Assembly: GCA_949316495.1 (NCBI GenBank)
Contig: OX439007.1
Span: 11,691,479-11,755,478 of the forward strand
Direction of reading: 5' to 3'
DNA from: Amphiduros pacificus
Lineage: Eukaryota; Annelida; Polychaeta; Phyllodocida; Hesionidae
Length of the DNA stretch: 64,000 bases
The notes below the pieces were generated by a model. That model did not search any database, was not told where the DNA came from, and saw only the letters and a program-made list of their open reading frames with translations. Positions 1-12,780 of the stretch are shown piece by piece; position 1 is the first letter of the stretch; each line of letters begins with the position of its first letter. The position numbers and the translations under genes are program-made.

Positions 1-246
1 TAAGATTAAATTATGATAATATTTAAAGTTAAACTATAATTGGTTAAAGCCGAAGGCAAGGGAGCTGTAGACGACAACAGAGCAGCATTTGAGTCAAAAG
101 ATTGCAGATATTTATCACACTATTCAACGTTATTCGCACATTTGCATATTTGACAACAACCTGATGTGGTGCTTTAAAAAAAGGAAATGTAGCTCTTGTC
201 ATTTGCATCTCTGTTGTCATCAGCTGTAAGACTATAAGATACATAC

Positions 247-916
247 AGAATTCATTGCAGGGCATGACAGTGACGTCATCAATGATCACACCGGAGTGCT
301 CTTGACTATTTACAAATGCTTGAATCAAAAGGACAGTATTGCCAATTCCTAAGTGTTTGAATCTGAATGTCCATTCTTCAACTGGACCTCTCTCCTTTGA
401 GAGTACATTTTCCTTAAATGTCTCATCCATCTGAAAAACAGTCAGTGTTGCCTTTCCAACAATTTTGAAAGCATAGGATATGCAGTGGCCTGTTGTATTC
501 TTGTATTCAGTCGCAAGTGTAGAGTAAACAGAATATGGTCTTTTTGCCTCAATAACCTGCATGACATGCCCTTTCTCTGGAATCATAAGACAATAGCATA
601 CTTAAATAGAAATTCACATAGAAACAGACAGGACAATGAGCAAACCATTGTCCATTGGATCCTCTGCAGTCACATGCTGATCAATCATGGAGTGGAGGGG
701 GAGTTTAAATGCATAATATTATCTACTTTTTTTCAAGAAAAACATAAAGTTTCTTTAGAAGTGCAAAATATATACCTGTGTTCGTCGTGAAATCTCTGTG
801 GTGACGTCCTATGAGATTTGCTTTGACCTTCACCCATTCTTCATTGGTGCGGCTGAGGTCATTTTGTAGGTCACATTTATTCTCTGGTTCAAAATCACAC
901 AAAAATGATGTTGGAG
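247..916 (-). CDS. Two exons encoding a MAM domain of the DEG/ENaC gene
   Basis: Exon 776-916 opens with FLCDFEPENKCDLQND, the usual MAM start (CDFE...C), and a conserved tryptophan (EEWVKVKANL). Exon 247-576 continues with the MAM core: HCISYAFKIVGKATLTVF, then EEWTFRF, and the ending HSGVIIDDVTVMPC, which matches the family's G-x-I-x-IDDV-x(4)-C finish. Donor GTATGT at 241-246. Phases agree on both sides (1 and 1). MAM domains mediate extracellular adhesion or multimerisation. Their presence in a channel ectodomain is the odd point. Confidence 0.85.
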
Positions 917-3900
917 CTAAATAGTTTTTGAGAAAAAAAAACTAAGTTACTTTCCATTACTCTGATGAATGATTTATTTGGTGTTTGATTTACAAATTTT
1001 ACACTTAGTTTCAGACATAATAAAATATTTCAGCACCATCCATATGATCCATATAATCTATTGATTACATATCATCATGTATAAGTTTGAACATTTGAAT
1101 GGATGCTTTGACACCAGAAGGCTTTTCAGGCCAAGTATAGGAACTATCTATTTTTTAGCCAGTTTCAATATTGCTTAACACCTTATGTATAGATAATGTT
1201 TTGATACGCAAGATAAATAATGCAGTCACATGGTCACATGGTCACATGGTTTTCAATGGAAATAAGCACAAAAATGGTTGTGAATTATTTTGAATAAATG
1301 ACTTTTGTTTTGGCAGAATTATATAATAACATGGACAAGACAATAGCCATATTGTCAAAACAGGCAACTTTATATTTTTAATATTTTTAAGTTTAGAAAG
1401 TTCCTCGAGTCATAAATAATCAGTATTGATCAACATCAGGTCATTACATGTGGTCAGGTGTCTGACCGAGAAACTGACCAACCATCTGTTCTTTCACCGG
1501 TCATTTTCACAGCGTGGCTTTCAAGAATTGCGTCCAGGGACTAATATGACGGAGAAGTGTTGTTGGGGAGGGCAAATTTCCTCTTGTAATAGGTGTTATG
1601 GGACATGATATGCTTATAAAGTCAAGTACTGAGAAGGACAGCTCAGGATGATGATGTAAACTTTGTCAATTTTCATTTCTGGATATTTTTACAAAGACAG
1701 AACTTTTGACTATGAAATTTTGATATTTTACCTCAAGTCAAAGACATGTCTTGTGAATTCATAGCCAATATCTTCTCAGAGAAGGACCAGGCTATTTTTT
1801 TATATTTTATTAGCATTCATTTTAAACAATCAATAAAACGTTTGATAACCATCATTACAGCAATGATTTCGGTGTGAAACAACTCAGGAGTCAAAATCCA
1901 TCTTTCTCAAGTATGCACCAAAGCATTTGTCTCAACTGGGAATCAAACCCAGGCTTTTCAGGATTCACTGACACATTCTTTTTCTAGTAAATCATTTTAT
2001 AATGACTAACTCTATCAAGTGTAGATTATACAGTTAATGAGTGACCATAATATGGATAATACATGCAGTGTATGATGACTCATTACTATATTGATACTGC
2101 AGCATTCGACTCAATATCATACTGTTATTGCATGTTTTATCTATAATGACTCACAAGCTTTGTTTTATATTGGAGTGTAATGAATGGAGTAGTGGGGAAT
2201 GAATGTCATAGATTATGCACATGGTGCCAAAGCAACCAATTCCATAAAACAGTAATTAACCTTTCATTACATTCCAAGGATTAGTACATTGAATAACCAT
2301 AGTCATATTAATTTAGTATGCAGATACACAAGTCCTGCCAAGCAACAAAATTTACAGATCCTAGTCTACTCATTATACAAGATTATATTTAAAGAACAGT
2401 AATGAAGGACACGTAAAAAGCTACACATCATTGCAATATAAATTTAGAAGGTTCAAACAAACGTGGATACTTGCACAAACATCTCTTTCTCCAATAGATC
2501 TGTGTCGGTATGCAGTAGGCAGAAATATTTGAATGAAGCGGGCGCTCTCGGAGCAATGGTCTGACGATACAAGTCCGTAGAGTTGGGAAGAAGATAATCA
2601 TCGAACAGAATTCATGCCAAACATGTTCACATATATATTTGCACCCACTAAAAGTAACCTCTACATATTTTGAAAATGCTCCATATTCTAAGTTTGTGTC
2701 ATTGCTGATACATGCAGCATCCACCAGATCATATGTATCCCTACAAGCTGAAACTATATAAATTATCATACAAGCATATAGTTGAATCCTCCATATGAAA
2801 AGAAATTATAGATTTTTATTGTAATGATACATAAACTGCAGATGTTTTCTGAAGTATATTATTATACTCATAATCACATTTGAAGCTATGAATTTAATCA
2901 TTTAAATTTAAATTTAAATTTTCATTGATTAGAAAAAGACAACCTAAATATTGAAGTCAATGTCATTCAAATTTGTACCAGATTTCAGCAAAATCGGTTT
3001 TACTTGTTGATATCTATATAATAGTGTTTTTCTTAAACAAAGTTGGCAAACTATTGTCCTATATTGTTTATCGATGCTTGAACATATTTTACTGAATTAT
3101 CATCTTCTACTTGGAAAATATAATTTGAGACTTAGTGACATGTTTAAATTATATCTTGAATGGCTCCAAGATATAAAAATAGTCAATGTATGGGCACCTA
3201 CCTTTTGAATGTTGGACAATATCACCTCTAACATCGCTATATTTATCTTGAAACACATCATACAAGCCTTTCTTCTGTATAGCTGATAATCTGATAACAT
3301 TTGTAATGAAATATTATATCAACATCAGATACAAATCACAAAATACCCCATGAGGAATGAAGATAATCAAAATTGTCAAATTATGTTTGGTAAGGTTCAA
3401 CACCAACCTTTTATGATTCACTTCCATAATCTAGCTACAAGCTTTGCAACAACATTTCAAAGCATATTTTTACATGTAAATTATCTTCCTTCAAAATGCC
3501 ATAACTTAATATACCATCAACTAATCAAAACTGCAACATAAAGAAAATAAACGCCGATAGCTGATGCCGATAGCTGATGCCTATAGTGTGAAATATAGAA
3601 AAAAAAGTAGTCCATATATTTCCCAAGGGAAGATGTGTATGGAATTTATAAGGTTGTATGGTCCGGGTATATAATTGCAGACCATCTCCCATGAGAAAAA
3701 TGGAATGATGATGTTATACATGATTACCATCATAATATTAAAAAATCAATTAGGCTTTTGATGTTGTTTTAAGGACATTAATGTTGAAAATACCATTAGT
3801 CTCCTATCTCTGAGATTGAACATTGATATCATGATCTACATATTAATTACTTGGAGTCTAAACATTTATTATCTAGGTACCTGAAAGCATTTTGGTTGCA

Positions 3901-4652
3901 AACAGTGACTGCTGGAAATGGAAGTTCCTCTTCATACTTAACTTCAACCAGAACATCTTTGGGGTAGCTAAATGTGTAGTCCAGCCTCTGATACATGAGC
4001 CAAAGAAATAGCAAGACTGTTGCCATCACAGTGATGAACCACACCACCCTGAAAACAAAATGCACTTCAACCATCAGAATGGTAAATAACCAATACCAAT
4101 TGCATTAAAGATGCCCAGGTGATGGTTTTTTGGTGTTGACAAAATTGGCCAGCAAGCCAGGGAGCCTTGAAGACACCAAGAGATCATTGGCCAATTTAAA
4201 ATATCACACATGCCACATAAGTGTTGTCCGTGTTTCCACTATGTCTTCTGACCAAAAACCTTTTTAAAGTACATAGCAGGCTCCTGTCAGTGTCCTGCAT
4301 GCATATCATCAGATTATCTTATCTGAGAAAACAGGAATTATTTATCCAGCACCAAGGACCCTGTTAATTCTTATTTCCTGACCAGATTCTGGCACAAATG
4401 TGACTGAGGCATTACCCTGGTCCCATTATTATGCTTCCTCTATGCCGAAGCAAGGAGTTACCAGAGGTAACAAAATAAAAAATAATTTTATAGTCAGTAA
4501 TAAGGTCTGGATATTAGAAAGGAATGTGTCTGTGTACCTGCGAATGTTGTATTTGGTTGGTAGAGTAATGTACCGCACACCATGGAGTGTGGTGTCTTGG
4601 GAGTAATCATACAGTAACTGCCGCCAGGGGATTCTTTCCTCTTGTGTGGAAT
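247..4652 (-). CDS. DEG/ENaC-family sodium channel with PAN and MAM ectodomain modules (5' part, runs off left edge)
   Basis: Amiloride-sensitive/acid-sensing channel superfamily, plasma membrane. Six exons join in frame across GT-AG introns: 4538-4652, 3881-4048, 3202-3290, 2481-2747, 776-916, 247-576. The first carries the cytosolic His-Gly gating motif (DTTLHGVRY). The second starts with RRVVWF, gives a ~20-residue TM1 (FITVMATVLLFLWLMY) and then the family signature LPFPAVTVCNQNAFR. The third (LSAIQKKGLYDVFQDKY) is the usual post-TM1 palm segment. The fourth encodes a PAN/Apple-like cysteine module, and the last two a MAM domain. The conserved cysteine-rich domain and TM2 are not reached and should lie left of position 1. 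The N-terminal start is unsettled: the frame stays open upstream to an ATG at 4759-4761, but a strong acceptor (ttctttttag) precedes 4652, so a separate first exon is more likely. Channel identity is secure; ligand and ion selectivity are unknown. Confidence 0.88.
917..2480. other. Intron of the DEG/ENaC gene, with a possible tRNA-type SINE scrap
   Basis: No coding sequence recognised. Around 1935-1960 the minus strand reads gggtttgattccc, an RNA polymerase III B-box-like motif, flanked by SINE-like sequence; this is probably an old tRNA-derived SINE. A short CACATGGT triplication lies near 1226-1250. Confidence 0.35.
2481..2747 (-). CDS. Exon encoding a PAN/Apple-like module of the DEG/ENaC gene
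   Basis: Phase-1 exon of 267 nt lying between the TM1-proximal exons and the MAM exons. The core GCKYICEHVWHEFC, then TLRTCIV, and a closing WRKRC, with an opening AAC, give the cysteine ladder C-x3-C-x6-C of PAN/Apple domains, which bind proteins or sugars. The donor is a weak GTTTGT, chosen because only it keeps the phase of the next exon. The domain call rests on cysteine spacing alone. Confidence 0.65.
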
Positions 4653-5390
4653 CTAAAAAGAAATTATTTTTTAAAGTCTCTGTTAGATCTTTTCTGAAAA
4701 TGACATGGGCATACTTTGGTAAAAAAAACTTCATAATCCATGACATAAATAGCCAATGCATGCATTATCATGCATTTCAACCGACAAGATAAGGTTACCA
4801 TGGCAAATGGTCGTATTTGTCCTCACATCTATCATATGATGTGAAGTTGGACATGTATATATCATGTGAAAAATATGATCAAATATGACCAAATCTTTGA
4901 AATCGGGATTAAATTGTAAACTACAAGCTAAAATGATATGATTTTAGCGACATTTAGATTTGGGGGCAAAATATAGAAATGAGACCACTTCTATTTAAGT
5001 AGATTCATATACTAATAACAAACACCAATTTTGTTTATAATTTGCCATCTTGATCTTTCAGATCAACACATGACATGTTTTATCCATGAGCAAATAGATA
5101 CCTGACTTGGGAGGTGAAAATTGGAATATTGAACATTCATAGTTGCAATTTAAAAAAAACCCTGTATTTAGGCTAACAATGAAATTTTCGTAAGAAAAAA
5201 AAAGAAAATTAGAAGAAAATTAACAAAACAGGTCAGGTTTCTAATACATTTCAATAAAATCTACTGAGAAACAAATGCAATAATATTCTAAAATAATGAC
5301 TTTTAACTCCATTCCAAAAGATGAGATTTTGGCAATAGAATTCAATAGATTTTTTCTGGAAAAAATGACAATTTAAGAAAAGAGGTGATA
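4653..5390. other. Upstream or first-intron region of the DEG/ENaC gene
   Basis: AT-rich, with no recognised exon apart from the open N-terminal extension to 4761. It holds an X-box-like site at 4794-4807. The missing first exon may be further right. Confidence 0.3.
4794..4807. promoter_or_regulatory. X-box-like (RFX) site
   Basis: GTTACCATGGCAAA is one base from the palindromic RFX X-box (GTNRCC, spacer, RGYAAC). It lies 33 bp upstream of the most upstream in-frame ATG of the channel gene. RFX factors drive ciliary and sensory-neuron genes in animals. One motif match is weak evidence. Confidence 0.3.
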
Positions 5391-6560
5391 GCAAAGACTA
5401 TCTGTATATGATGATAAAAAAGTAAAAAATAAGCATTGGACTCTGGAAACTTTCAAAAAGCTCTCTGAAAAAGAAGTGGCAAAATTAATTAAAGAGCCAG
5501 AAAAGAGGTCCTGTGAATTAGATCCTTTTTATACTTGGCTTATAAATGAATGCATTTGGCACTTATTACCTTCACGGTAATCATACATGAATCAATCATG
5601 CTTGGCATCATGCCTACTTTGTTCAGATTAACAGTAAATAAATCTCTATTTGAGAATAAACTGGACCTTGAATTATTAAAAAAAGAACTACAGGGTATTT
5701 AAGCTGATTGAGAGAGCAGTTGCTTTAAGCGTTATCTGTGGGCAAACAAAACCAGAAGTATTTTTCAGTTGGCATACAGTTCCATAGCATATTTCAGTTG
5801 GCATACAGTTCCATAGCATATTTCAGTTGGCATACAGTTTGATAGCACAGAAACAGCCATACTGTGTCTAGAGTACAGAATGATATATGCTAATGGATAT
5901 TGACAAGATCAAGATGGCACTGCTCGCATTTATCAGTGGCATTTGACAACATAACATACAACTAAACAGACTAAAAAACAGATGTGGAGTGACAAATACA
6001 GCCTCAAACTACTGGTTTTATTCTTATTTATCAAGAGAAAACAATGTATAACAATTGGGGAAATTTGTCTGAACATGCAAAAGTAAATACAGTGTACCTA
6101 AGGGACCAGTGCTTTGTCCAATACTTTTTACTACTTATTTGGCCCCACTTGCGTATATCAATAATGTAGAAAGAAGCATCATATCTAGGCCAATGATACC
6201 CAGGTGAATAATACATTGGACCCCTTATCTCCCGATGAGACCATGTGGTCCTGCAGGTAAAAATGTATTAAGGATGTCAAGAAATTCCTAATGAATAATA
6301 AAATCAAGCTAAATGATGGTAAGACTGAAATGTTAAAATATGAAAAATGTTCACATTTCAGAAATGGGACCATATCACCCTCAATCCAAGTAGGATATAT
6401 TAAAAAGGTCTAAGAATAATCATAGATGGGAAATGTAGCCAAAATGTTTGTTTCATCTCACTCACACTGACATTTCACCAATTCTTAATGTATTTCTTGC
6501 ATTCAGTATGCAGGATGCTTGAATCTGTTTTATAAACATATAAATGAGATTGATTCTCAG
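5390..6560 (+). mobile_element. Decayed CR1/Jockey-like LINE, reverse-transcriptase region
   Basis: Short stretches in shifting frames match successive parts of a non-LTR retrotransposon ORF2. FKKLSEKEVAKLIKEPEKRS followed by CELDPFYTWL (about 5445-5560) is the segment just before the RT fingers. KLIERAV-like and FQLAYS blocks follow at 5700-5830. The catalytic-region lead-in VPKGPVLCPILFTTYLAPLA lies at about 6093-6155, then KFLMNNKIKLNDGKTEML (about 6283-6336), typical of CR1, L2 and Jockey clades. Several frame changes and stops make it inactive. It is 5'-truncated, with no endonuclease seen, and lies antisense to the channel gene. Confidence 0.75.
5762..5845 (+). repeat. 29-bp triplication inside the LINE
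   Basis: The unit CAGTTGGCATACAGTTCCAT plus nine more bases occurs three times, the third diverged. The copied sequence is the LINE's own FQLAYS motif, so the triplication postdates insertion. Confidence 0.8.
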
Positions 6561-6689
6561 TGTACATTTCATGCTTTCATGGGCAACTCCAGTAACTCAA
6601 ACACTAGTAACCTAAATTTCCAAGATTTAAGTATAGTCACAGATTATGAGTCACAGATTATAGAGAAATACTGCATTTTTACTCATCAA

Positions 6690-6885
6690 GTTACTTGAAG
6701 ATAATGCAGGTAGAAAAACATGTTCTTGAAATGGATGTGTCTGTTCATATTAATTTCTACAGTTGGGGTTTGAATCCCAGTTGGCACAAGTACTCTTCTC
6801 ATGCTGCAGATGAAATCTTCACATTGGGGTTTTATTTGTGTGATATGCACATCAGAACATACAAAATTATTTTTAAAATATATAT
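6690..6885 (+). mobile_element. tRNA-derived SINE copy, plus orientation
   Basis: A degenerate B box (ggtttgaatccc, about 6768) is followed by the body shared with the antisense cluster at 11.7-12.8 kb: gatgaaatcttcac, then gggttttatttg, then atgcacatcagaacat. No target-site duplication was resolved. Confidence 0.6.
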
Positions 6886-9799
6886 AAAATTGTTACCTTT
6901 ATACAGAAAACAAAGATAAAAGCTTTATTTTGGGGTGCTATTTGGATCTCAGGGAGCTCAGACACATTTACAAAGAGACTATAACTATGACGATTTCAAG
7001 GTTGTCAAATGATGGCCACAGAATGCTTAGCCAAGGCTATCATGCTAAAGGTCAAGTGTCTGTTACTTCATTGAGTGTCTATTTCATATGTATCATGTTA
7101 TCTGATTAATGATAATATAATATTAATAATGTTTAATCAGTAAAATGTTATGCCATAACAAGTTAACAGATTTTGAGGTTGGGATTTACAACTTTTACCT
7201 CCTTGATTTTATCATTCATCAAATTAAAAATGAATGTTTATTTTTTCATTACTGTGAGATAATGTTAGATTGGCTTCATTATATAACTTAGCATTCATTT
7301 CAGACACCACATTCATTATGATGAGTCTTTTAAAAGGTGATATTTCTTATCTGTTTACATGTCATTTATTATTTTTTGTGGTTATTACTAATTTACATTT
7401 TTTTGCATTTATTTCTGTTATGTGCTGGTAAGAATCCATTCATTCATTGATTTATCTATGATAGTTTCAGTGCTTTCTCAGTTTGCCAACAATCAAAAAT
7501 GATTTTGTTCCAAATACAATACCCATATCACATATATGTACTCACGCTTCAACACTATTCAACTTTTTAATCCCCCATGCCCGTTCCTTACTGCAGTGTT
7601 TCACCTCCAAATTCAGGTATGTTCTCACAAAGAAAAAAACATGTCATGCATTATTAAAATGGATGGATTTGTAAATTCTTACCATTCTTTTCAGGTTCAT
7701 CCATATCTAATAGTTTGATTTCATAAAATGGCAATTATACAAAATGTCAATACAACACAAGTAACCTTGTTTTAATCACAATAACTAATTAATCACTTTT
7801 TTGTAAGATCAATTTTGATTGTTCCGAAGATTTGATTAAATATAACAAGTTCAAGTGGTTTCAGATAGAGTCCTGCTTGATCATATGGTTTGGGTTGATC
7901 CAAGTGTGATCTAGATCAGACAAATGGTTTTATTCCATCCTCTGGATTGCTTTTTGATGACGTAGATAAGACTATCTAACTTCCTTAATAGTGAGGGTGG
8001 TTTTCTTTGTCAATGCTTTTATTCCTTTGCTTGGCTTTTCCTTTAATGGTCTTTCAAAATGGTCAATAAATTGTTACCATCTATAATCACTTAGATCAAA
8101 AAGAATTTGTATGTCATCTCTTAGTATCACTTGTTTTTGCTTTTGGTCCAAGACAAATATCATATCAGTTGCTTGATTAGATTTGTTCCATTAACTCTGT
8201 CTGGCCATGTGTCCTTCTTGAGTGCTCAGAATGGTGTGTCACATGACGTTGGGACACAGGTTGGCCGTGGCACCGTTTGCACTTATCCCATTATCGTTCA
8301 CAACACTCCGGCTCAGCATTTTATTTGATTTGGGATTGTCATGGAAGAACAATGTTTTTGCACACCTCATACTAATGTTGACAATGGAGAAGCTTAATTT
8401 TCCATATCTGGGATATGTGTTGACACTACACTTTCATGTGTTTTCATAGGACACTGTTCATATTGATAGAAGAAATAAATGGGGTAGTGTTGATTGCATC
8501 TACCCATAAAATGCGTGATGATATGATGATAATGTAAAGTTTGGATCATTCCATCATTTGTATTGTTTTTTATATTGCATCTATGTATATCATATACATT
8601 GTTATCTTCACAGTATATGTGGTAATTTACTTTATATGAGAAAGTAACTTCTCAGTGAAGTAAAGTATCTGGGATAATCTTGTAATTTCTTTGTTTTGAT
8701 AGTCATCATTAAAAATGTTGCAGGGATGTGTTTCACAAAACAAATCATTCTACTAATTTCTCAAATTTGTTTCATAAACATATTGAATATTATTTATGAA
8801 TAATAATAGAATACCAAATAATATCAGTCATAAAAACAAACTAATATTTCATCAAACAATCAAGTGAAAAAGAATCATAAAAACATTCTGGCTATGGTTA
8901 TGACAACCAAATCTTAAAAGTCTATCTGTAATAATATGCAAATGTGCAATTCCAAATAGCAGGATTGAAAATTGTAAATATCCAGGGTTTACAGTGTTAA
9001 ATTGTTTAACTGTTGATATAATGCCTGTGTATTTGACTTTCATTCACCAAACTGCTGCCAAATTTGTTTGACCTGTAATTTATTACAAATATGAGTGGCC
9101 ATCATACTATATTTTTGAACTTCCATTACTCTTATAGAGACATATTTAAACAGAATCATTTAAGCTGTTGTGCATCATTAAAGGCTATAATGTATTATAA
9201 CAACTTATCCTGACATTCTAAAAAAAGCCTGCCTCCAAAGTATATCGGTCCTACAATATGACTTCAGCAATTCATCCCATGTTAAGATTTTTGCTGAATG
9301 TACCCTTCATGAATCTAGATTTAATGAACATCAGGACATTTTCCAGGTTCACTGGCCTCAGAGGGGCCTCTGGTGAAACCATCCATTATAGGGATTTTTT
9401 TAGGGCAACGTCAATTATTGATTGTGGGAGCAAACAGTGAAAGCAGAGAAACCAAAATAGCCAAAATATGTTGAAAATTGCCTCAAGGCATGATGTATAT
9501 ATTATTATTTTACATTATTACACTAAGATAGCTTGATATAGATTTATTGTTTATATAATATATCTTTACACGTTTATGTGTTGTTTGTATAATACATAAA
9601 TACATCTTCACCATGATATTGTGGTGTATTGTATATACCAACATATACATTTCAGGATATCACCACATATTGGTTATTTGTAAACACGTAATTAATATGA
9701 CATCTGAACTGCATTATAGATTATTCATGACCAACAATTGTCTTCTACATTGATGTCTCAAAGATATCTTTTTCATAATCTTTTTGTTGTTCTTTATGA
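6886..9799. other. Intergenic DNA, nothing recognised
   Basis: AT-rich sequence without convincing exons, domains or RNA genes on either strand. Open frames are short and lack protein-like composition. Confidence 0.5.
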
Positions 9800-10345
9800 T
9801 GATAGGACTCTATGTTCACTTCTCAGAGTGAATATTCACAAGTCCACAATATTAGCAAATTTTGGAATGTAAATCATAAAATGTCTACATGGCACCCGCC
9901 ATTTTTCACACTTTTATGGTACAATAAAACATTCAGTCTCTTAGATATCTCTATTTGCATGATCCTGTGGTTCTGTAGATACTGATAGTAGTTGATGTAA
10001 ATGTCAAGAAAAGGGTATAAAATGTTTAAATCGTGGCTGTTGTGTTTTACACTTCTATGGCCCTATTTTTAACATTATCTCTTAGATATCTCTATTTCCA
10101 TGATGCTGATGTTGTTTAGATACTATTAGGACATTTGAGAGTGAAAAAATGTTCACTACAAACTATATAAGATATAAGCAAATCTTGGATTGCGGCGCCT
10201 GCCGTTTTTAACACCTTTATGGTCGGTCCTATTAAACATTTGGATCTCTTAGATATCTCTATTTCCATGATCCTAAGGTTGTTTAGATACTGATAGGATT
10301 TTTAAGAGTGAAAATATGTTCACTACAAGACAAGATATTAGCAAA
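9800..10345 (+). repeat. Degenerate satellite, about three units of ~160 bp
   Basis: The block ctcttagatatctctattt plus ccatgatcct recurs near 9938, 10078 and 10240. The block tgttcactac recurs near 9811, 10150 and 10317. The order is the same each time, so this is an old tandem triplication. Confidence 0.7.
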
Positions 10346-11759
10346 CCTTGGATTGTAAGTGACAAGATTACATGTCTTGATAAAATAGTTGTTGGTGCAG
10401 TTCATGAGTTCATTGAGAGAACAAACAGATTTTGTCCCAATAATTTTGTTTATAATTTAAATAATCTTATTTTATATTCTATATGCTGCAATACCACCAG
10501 TGTACTTATACATTTATATAAAAAGTGTTACAATACATTTATATAAAAATATCCACGTACAAAAGCTTTTGAAAGAAATCAACAGAAAGGAAGTGCATTT
10601 TTACATGCATTTTACAGTGTTTTTATTGCAGATGTATTCTTGTATATGAGATATTTGGAAGGTGTCATAGTATCCTACATTGTATGAATATTGAGATATA
10701 AGCTGATTGTTTATTGAAATAAATCACCAGGAAAACACATCAATACAGTGTCATATTTATAAAACCTGATACCAGTACATTTACAACTTACTTAAATTTT
10801 ACTCTCTTGAATCTCATGAGACAGATTAAAAACGTTCCATTTATTTCACTGCATCCCTATGCTGTCACATGTACATTACATGTTTTTTCCTTAAGCCAAC
10901 ATACCTGACAAAAAGAGGAAAGTCTCAGGTAAGGGTACCGTACGTAGAGATTAAAAATATGAGCTGGCATCCTGCTGGGAACACTTGCTTACTGAGATTA
11001 GTACTCAGATTAGTGGGGTGTGTAGTCACTTTCACATGTCAAAAATAGTGGGCAAATCACTGTACACACATCTGAGCATTATTACTACACATGTTTCTTA
11101 TTCAAATTGTGGTTTTATTTGACAATTAAAATAATGATTGCAATATTTGAATTTATTTCAAATATAGAAATTCTAATTCTATATTGTTAGTAGTGTTTAA
11201 GCTACTGTGAAACTAAAGAACTATTTTAGAGGTATAAACACTATTTCCAAGAGGTGATCTTTGCACATATGAGTACATGTATTGTTGGCTGATCTCACTG
11301 GACAAAAGAGAAATGCACATACAGGTGACATGTGACGTGTTGATTTCCATCCTGTCAGTGACTGATATGGTCAAATATTGACAACTACACATTTTGAAGA
11401 TCTTGAAAATTGTTTTGGAAAATATAATATACCAATCTGATTGAATGTATTTAAGAATGAGCATTGTTTGCAGGTATGTTTTAAGTGTTGATGAATTGTA
11501 ACAGCACCTTAGATAGATACAGTCCATGTTTATTTTTAAATGTGGATCCAGGTGAAATGTTGAGTGAGCAATCCTGCCATGAGAAAAGGTCAAAGCATAT
11601 CATCAGACCTGTGAGACACATAATAATGCTGAAACATTGGGAACTATTGCATCGCACTGGATTTATTCAGAGATGCTCAAGGTTGGCCTCTTAATCAACT
11701 TACTCGAAGTTTAAAGTCTATGATAAATTCTTGAAATTGGATCCATGTTATAATTCGTT
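10346..11759. other. Intergenic DNA, nothing recognised
   Basis: A minus-strand open stretch of 126 codons at 11213-11593 has no recognisable domain, start context or partner exons and is probably chance. Confidence 0.45.
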
Positions 11760-12780
11760 TTTTTCTAAACTGAAATAAAATTGGAATATGAAGATTTCAT
11801 ATTTGTTTTCTGCATATAATTACTATTTTTTATATTTTCTATGTTGGCAAAAAACATATTCAATTCTATATGTTCTGACATGCATATTACTCAAATATTA
11901 CCTCAGTATGAAGATTTTATATTTGTTCACTATATAAAGTCAGTATTATTCATATTGTCTATGTTTGCAAAATAACATAATAAAAATTATATTCTTCTGA
12001 TATGCAAATTGCTCAATAAGAACTCCAATATAAAGATTTCATTTTTGGGGGGTATCAAATCATTTCTATTCAATTTATGTTTCCTGAAGTACATATCACT
12101 CAAACAGAACTCAAATATTAAGATTTCACCTTCAGCATGAAAATAATACTTTTCCCAACCAGGATTCGAACCCTGGACCTTTAGCATAGAAGACAGACAT
12201 CTTAACCACTGAGCCATGTATCACCCTGTGTCGGTACTGTAGAAAACTTGGAGTCACAGCATTGTATGAAAATTGAAATTGTTCCATTTCTTTGCTAATA
12301 AAGACATTTTATTTTATTTTTTTGTATTTTCTCTATTTGCCAAAAAAAGAAGAAAAAACAAAAGAAAAAACAAAAGAAAAAACACATTTTATGTGTTCTG
12401 ACTTTCATTCTGCTCTAAAAAAAAATTGTGAAATGGTGTTTTTACGACCCTTTCAGCAACAACGGCCATATCAGGTCGACTTTCGAGCCTGTTATCCCCA
12501 TTCTGCTCTAAAAAGACCCCAACATGAAGATTTCACCTTTGAAGATTTCACCTTTGTTTATTGTATCGTCATTATTTTTTATAATTTCTATCAAAATAAA
12601 AAATGTTTCAATTCTATATGTTCTGATGTGCATGTTGCGAAAATAAAACTACAAAATGAAGATTTCAGTTTCAGCATGAATAGAAAAAAAATATATTGTA
12701 CCCGGTGGGAATCGAACCCCAGACCTTTAGCATGGGAGACAGATGTCTTACCCACTGAGCCATGTTGATTAGTATGATAT
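11760..12780 (-). mobile_element. Cluster of tRNA-derived SINEs with reiterated bodies
   Basis: On the minus strand two copies have a pol III promoter. One has A box TGGCTCAGTGG and B box GGTTCGAATCC (12148-12217). The other has A box TGGCTCAGTGG and B box GGTTCGATTCC (about 12705-12765). The tRNA arms are followed by a body reading gaaatcttca...gttctgatatgcatatt on the appropriate strand. That body recurs about every 110-130 bp at 11790, 11905, 12035, 12120, 12520 and 12660, so copies have been duplicated or stacked. Acceptor-stem pairing is lost, so these are not functional tRNA genes. Confidence 0.7.

Noticed and set aside
11213-11593. 126-residue minus-strand gene
   Set aside because: Composition and lack of any recognisable motif or partner exon suggest chance.
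12148-12217. Functional tRNA gene
   Set aside because: A and B boxes are present, but the acceptor stem does not pair and a SINE body follows.
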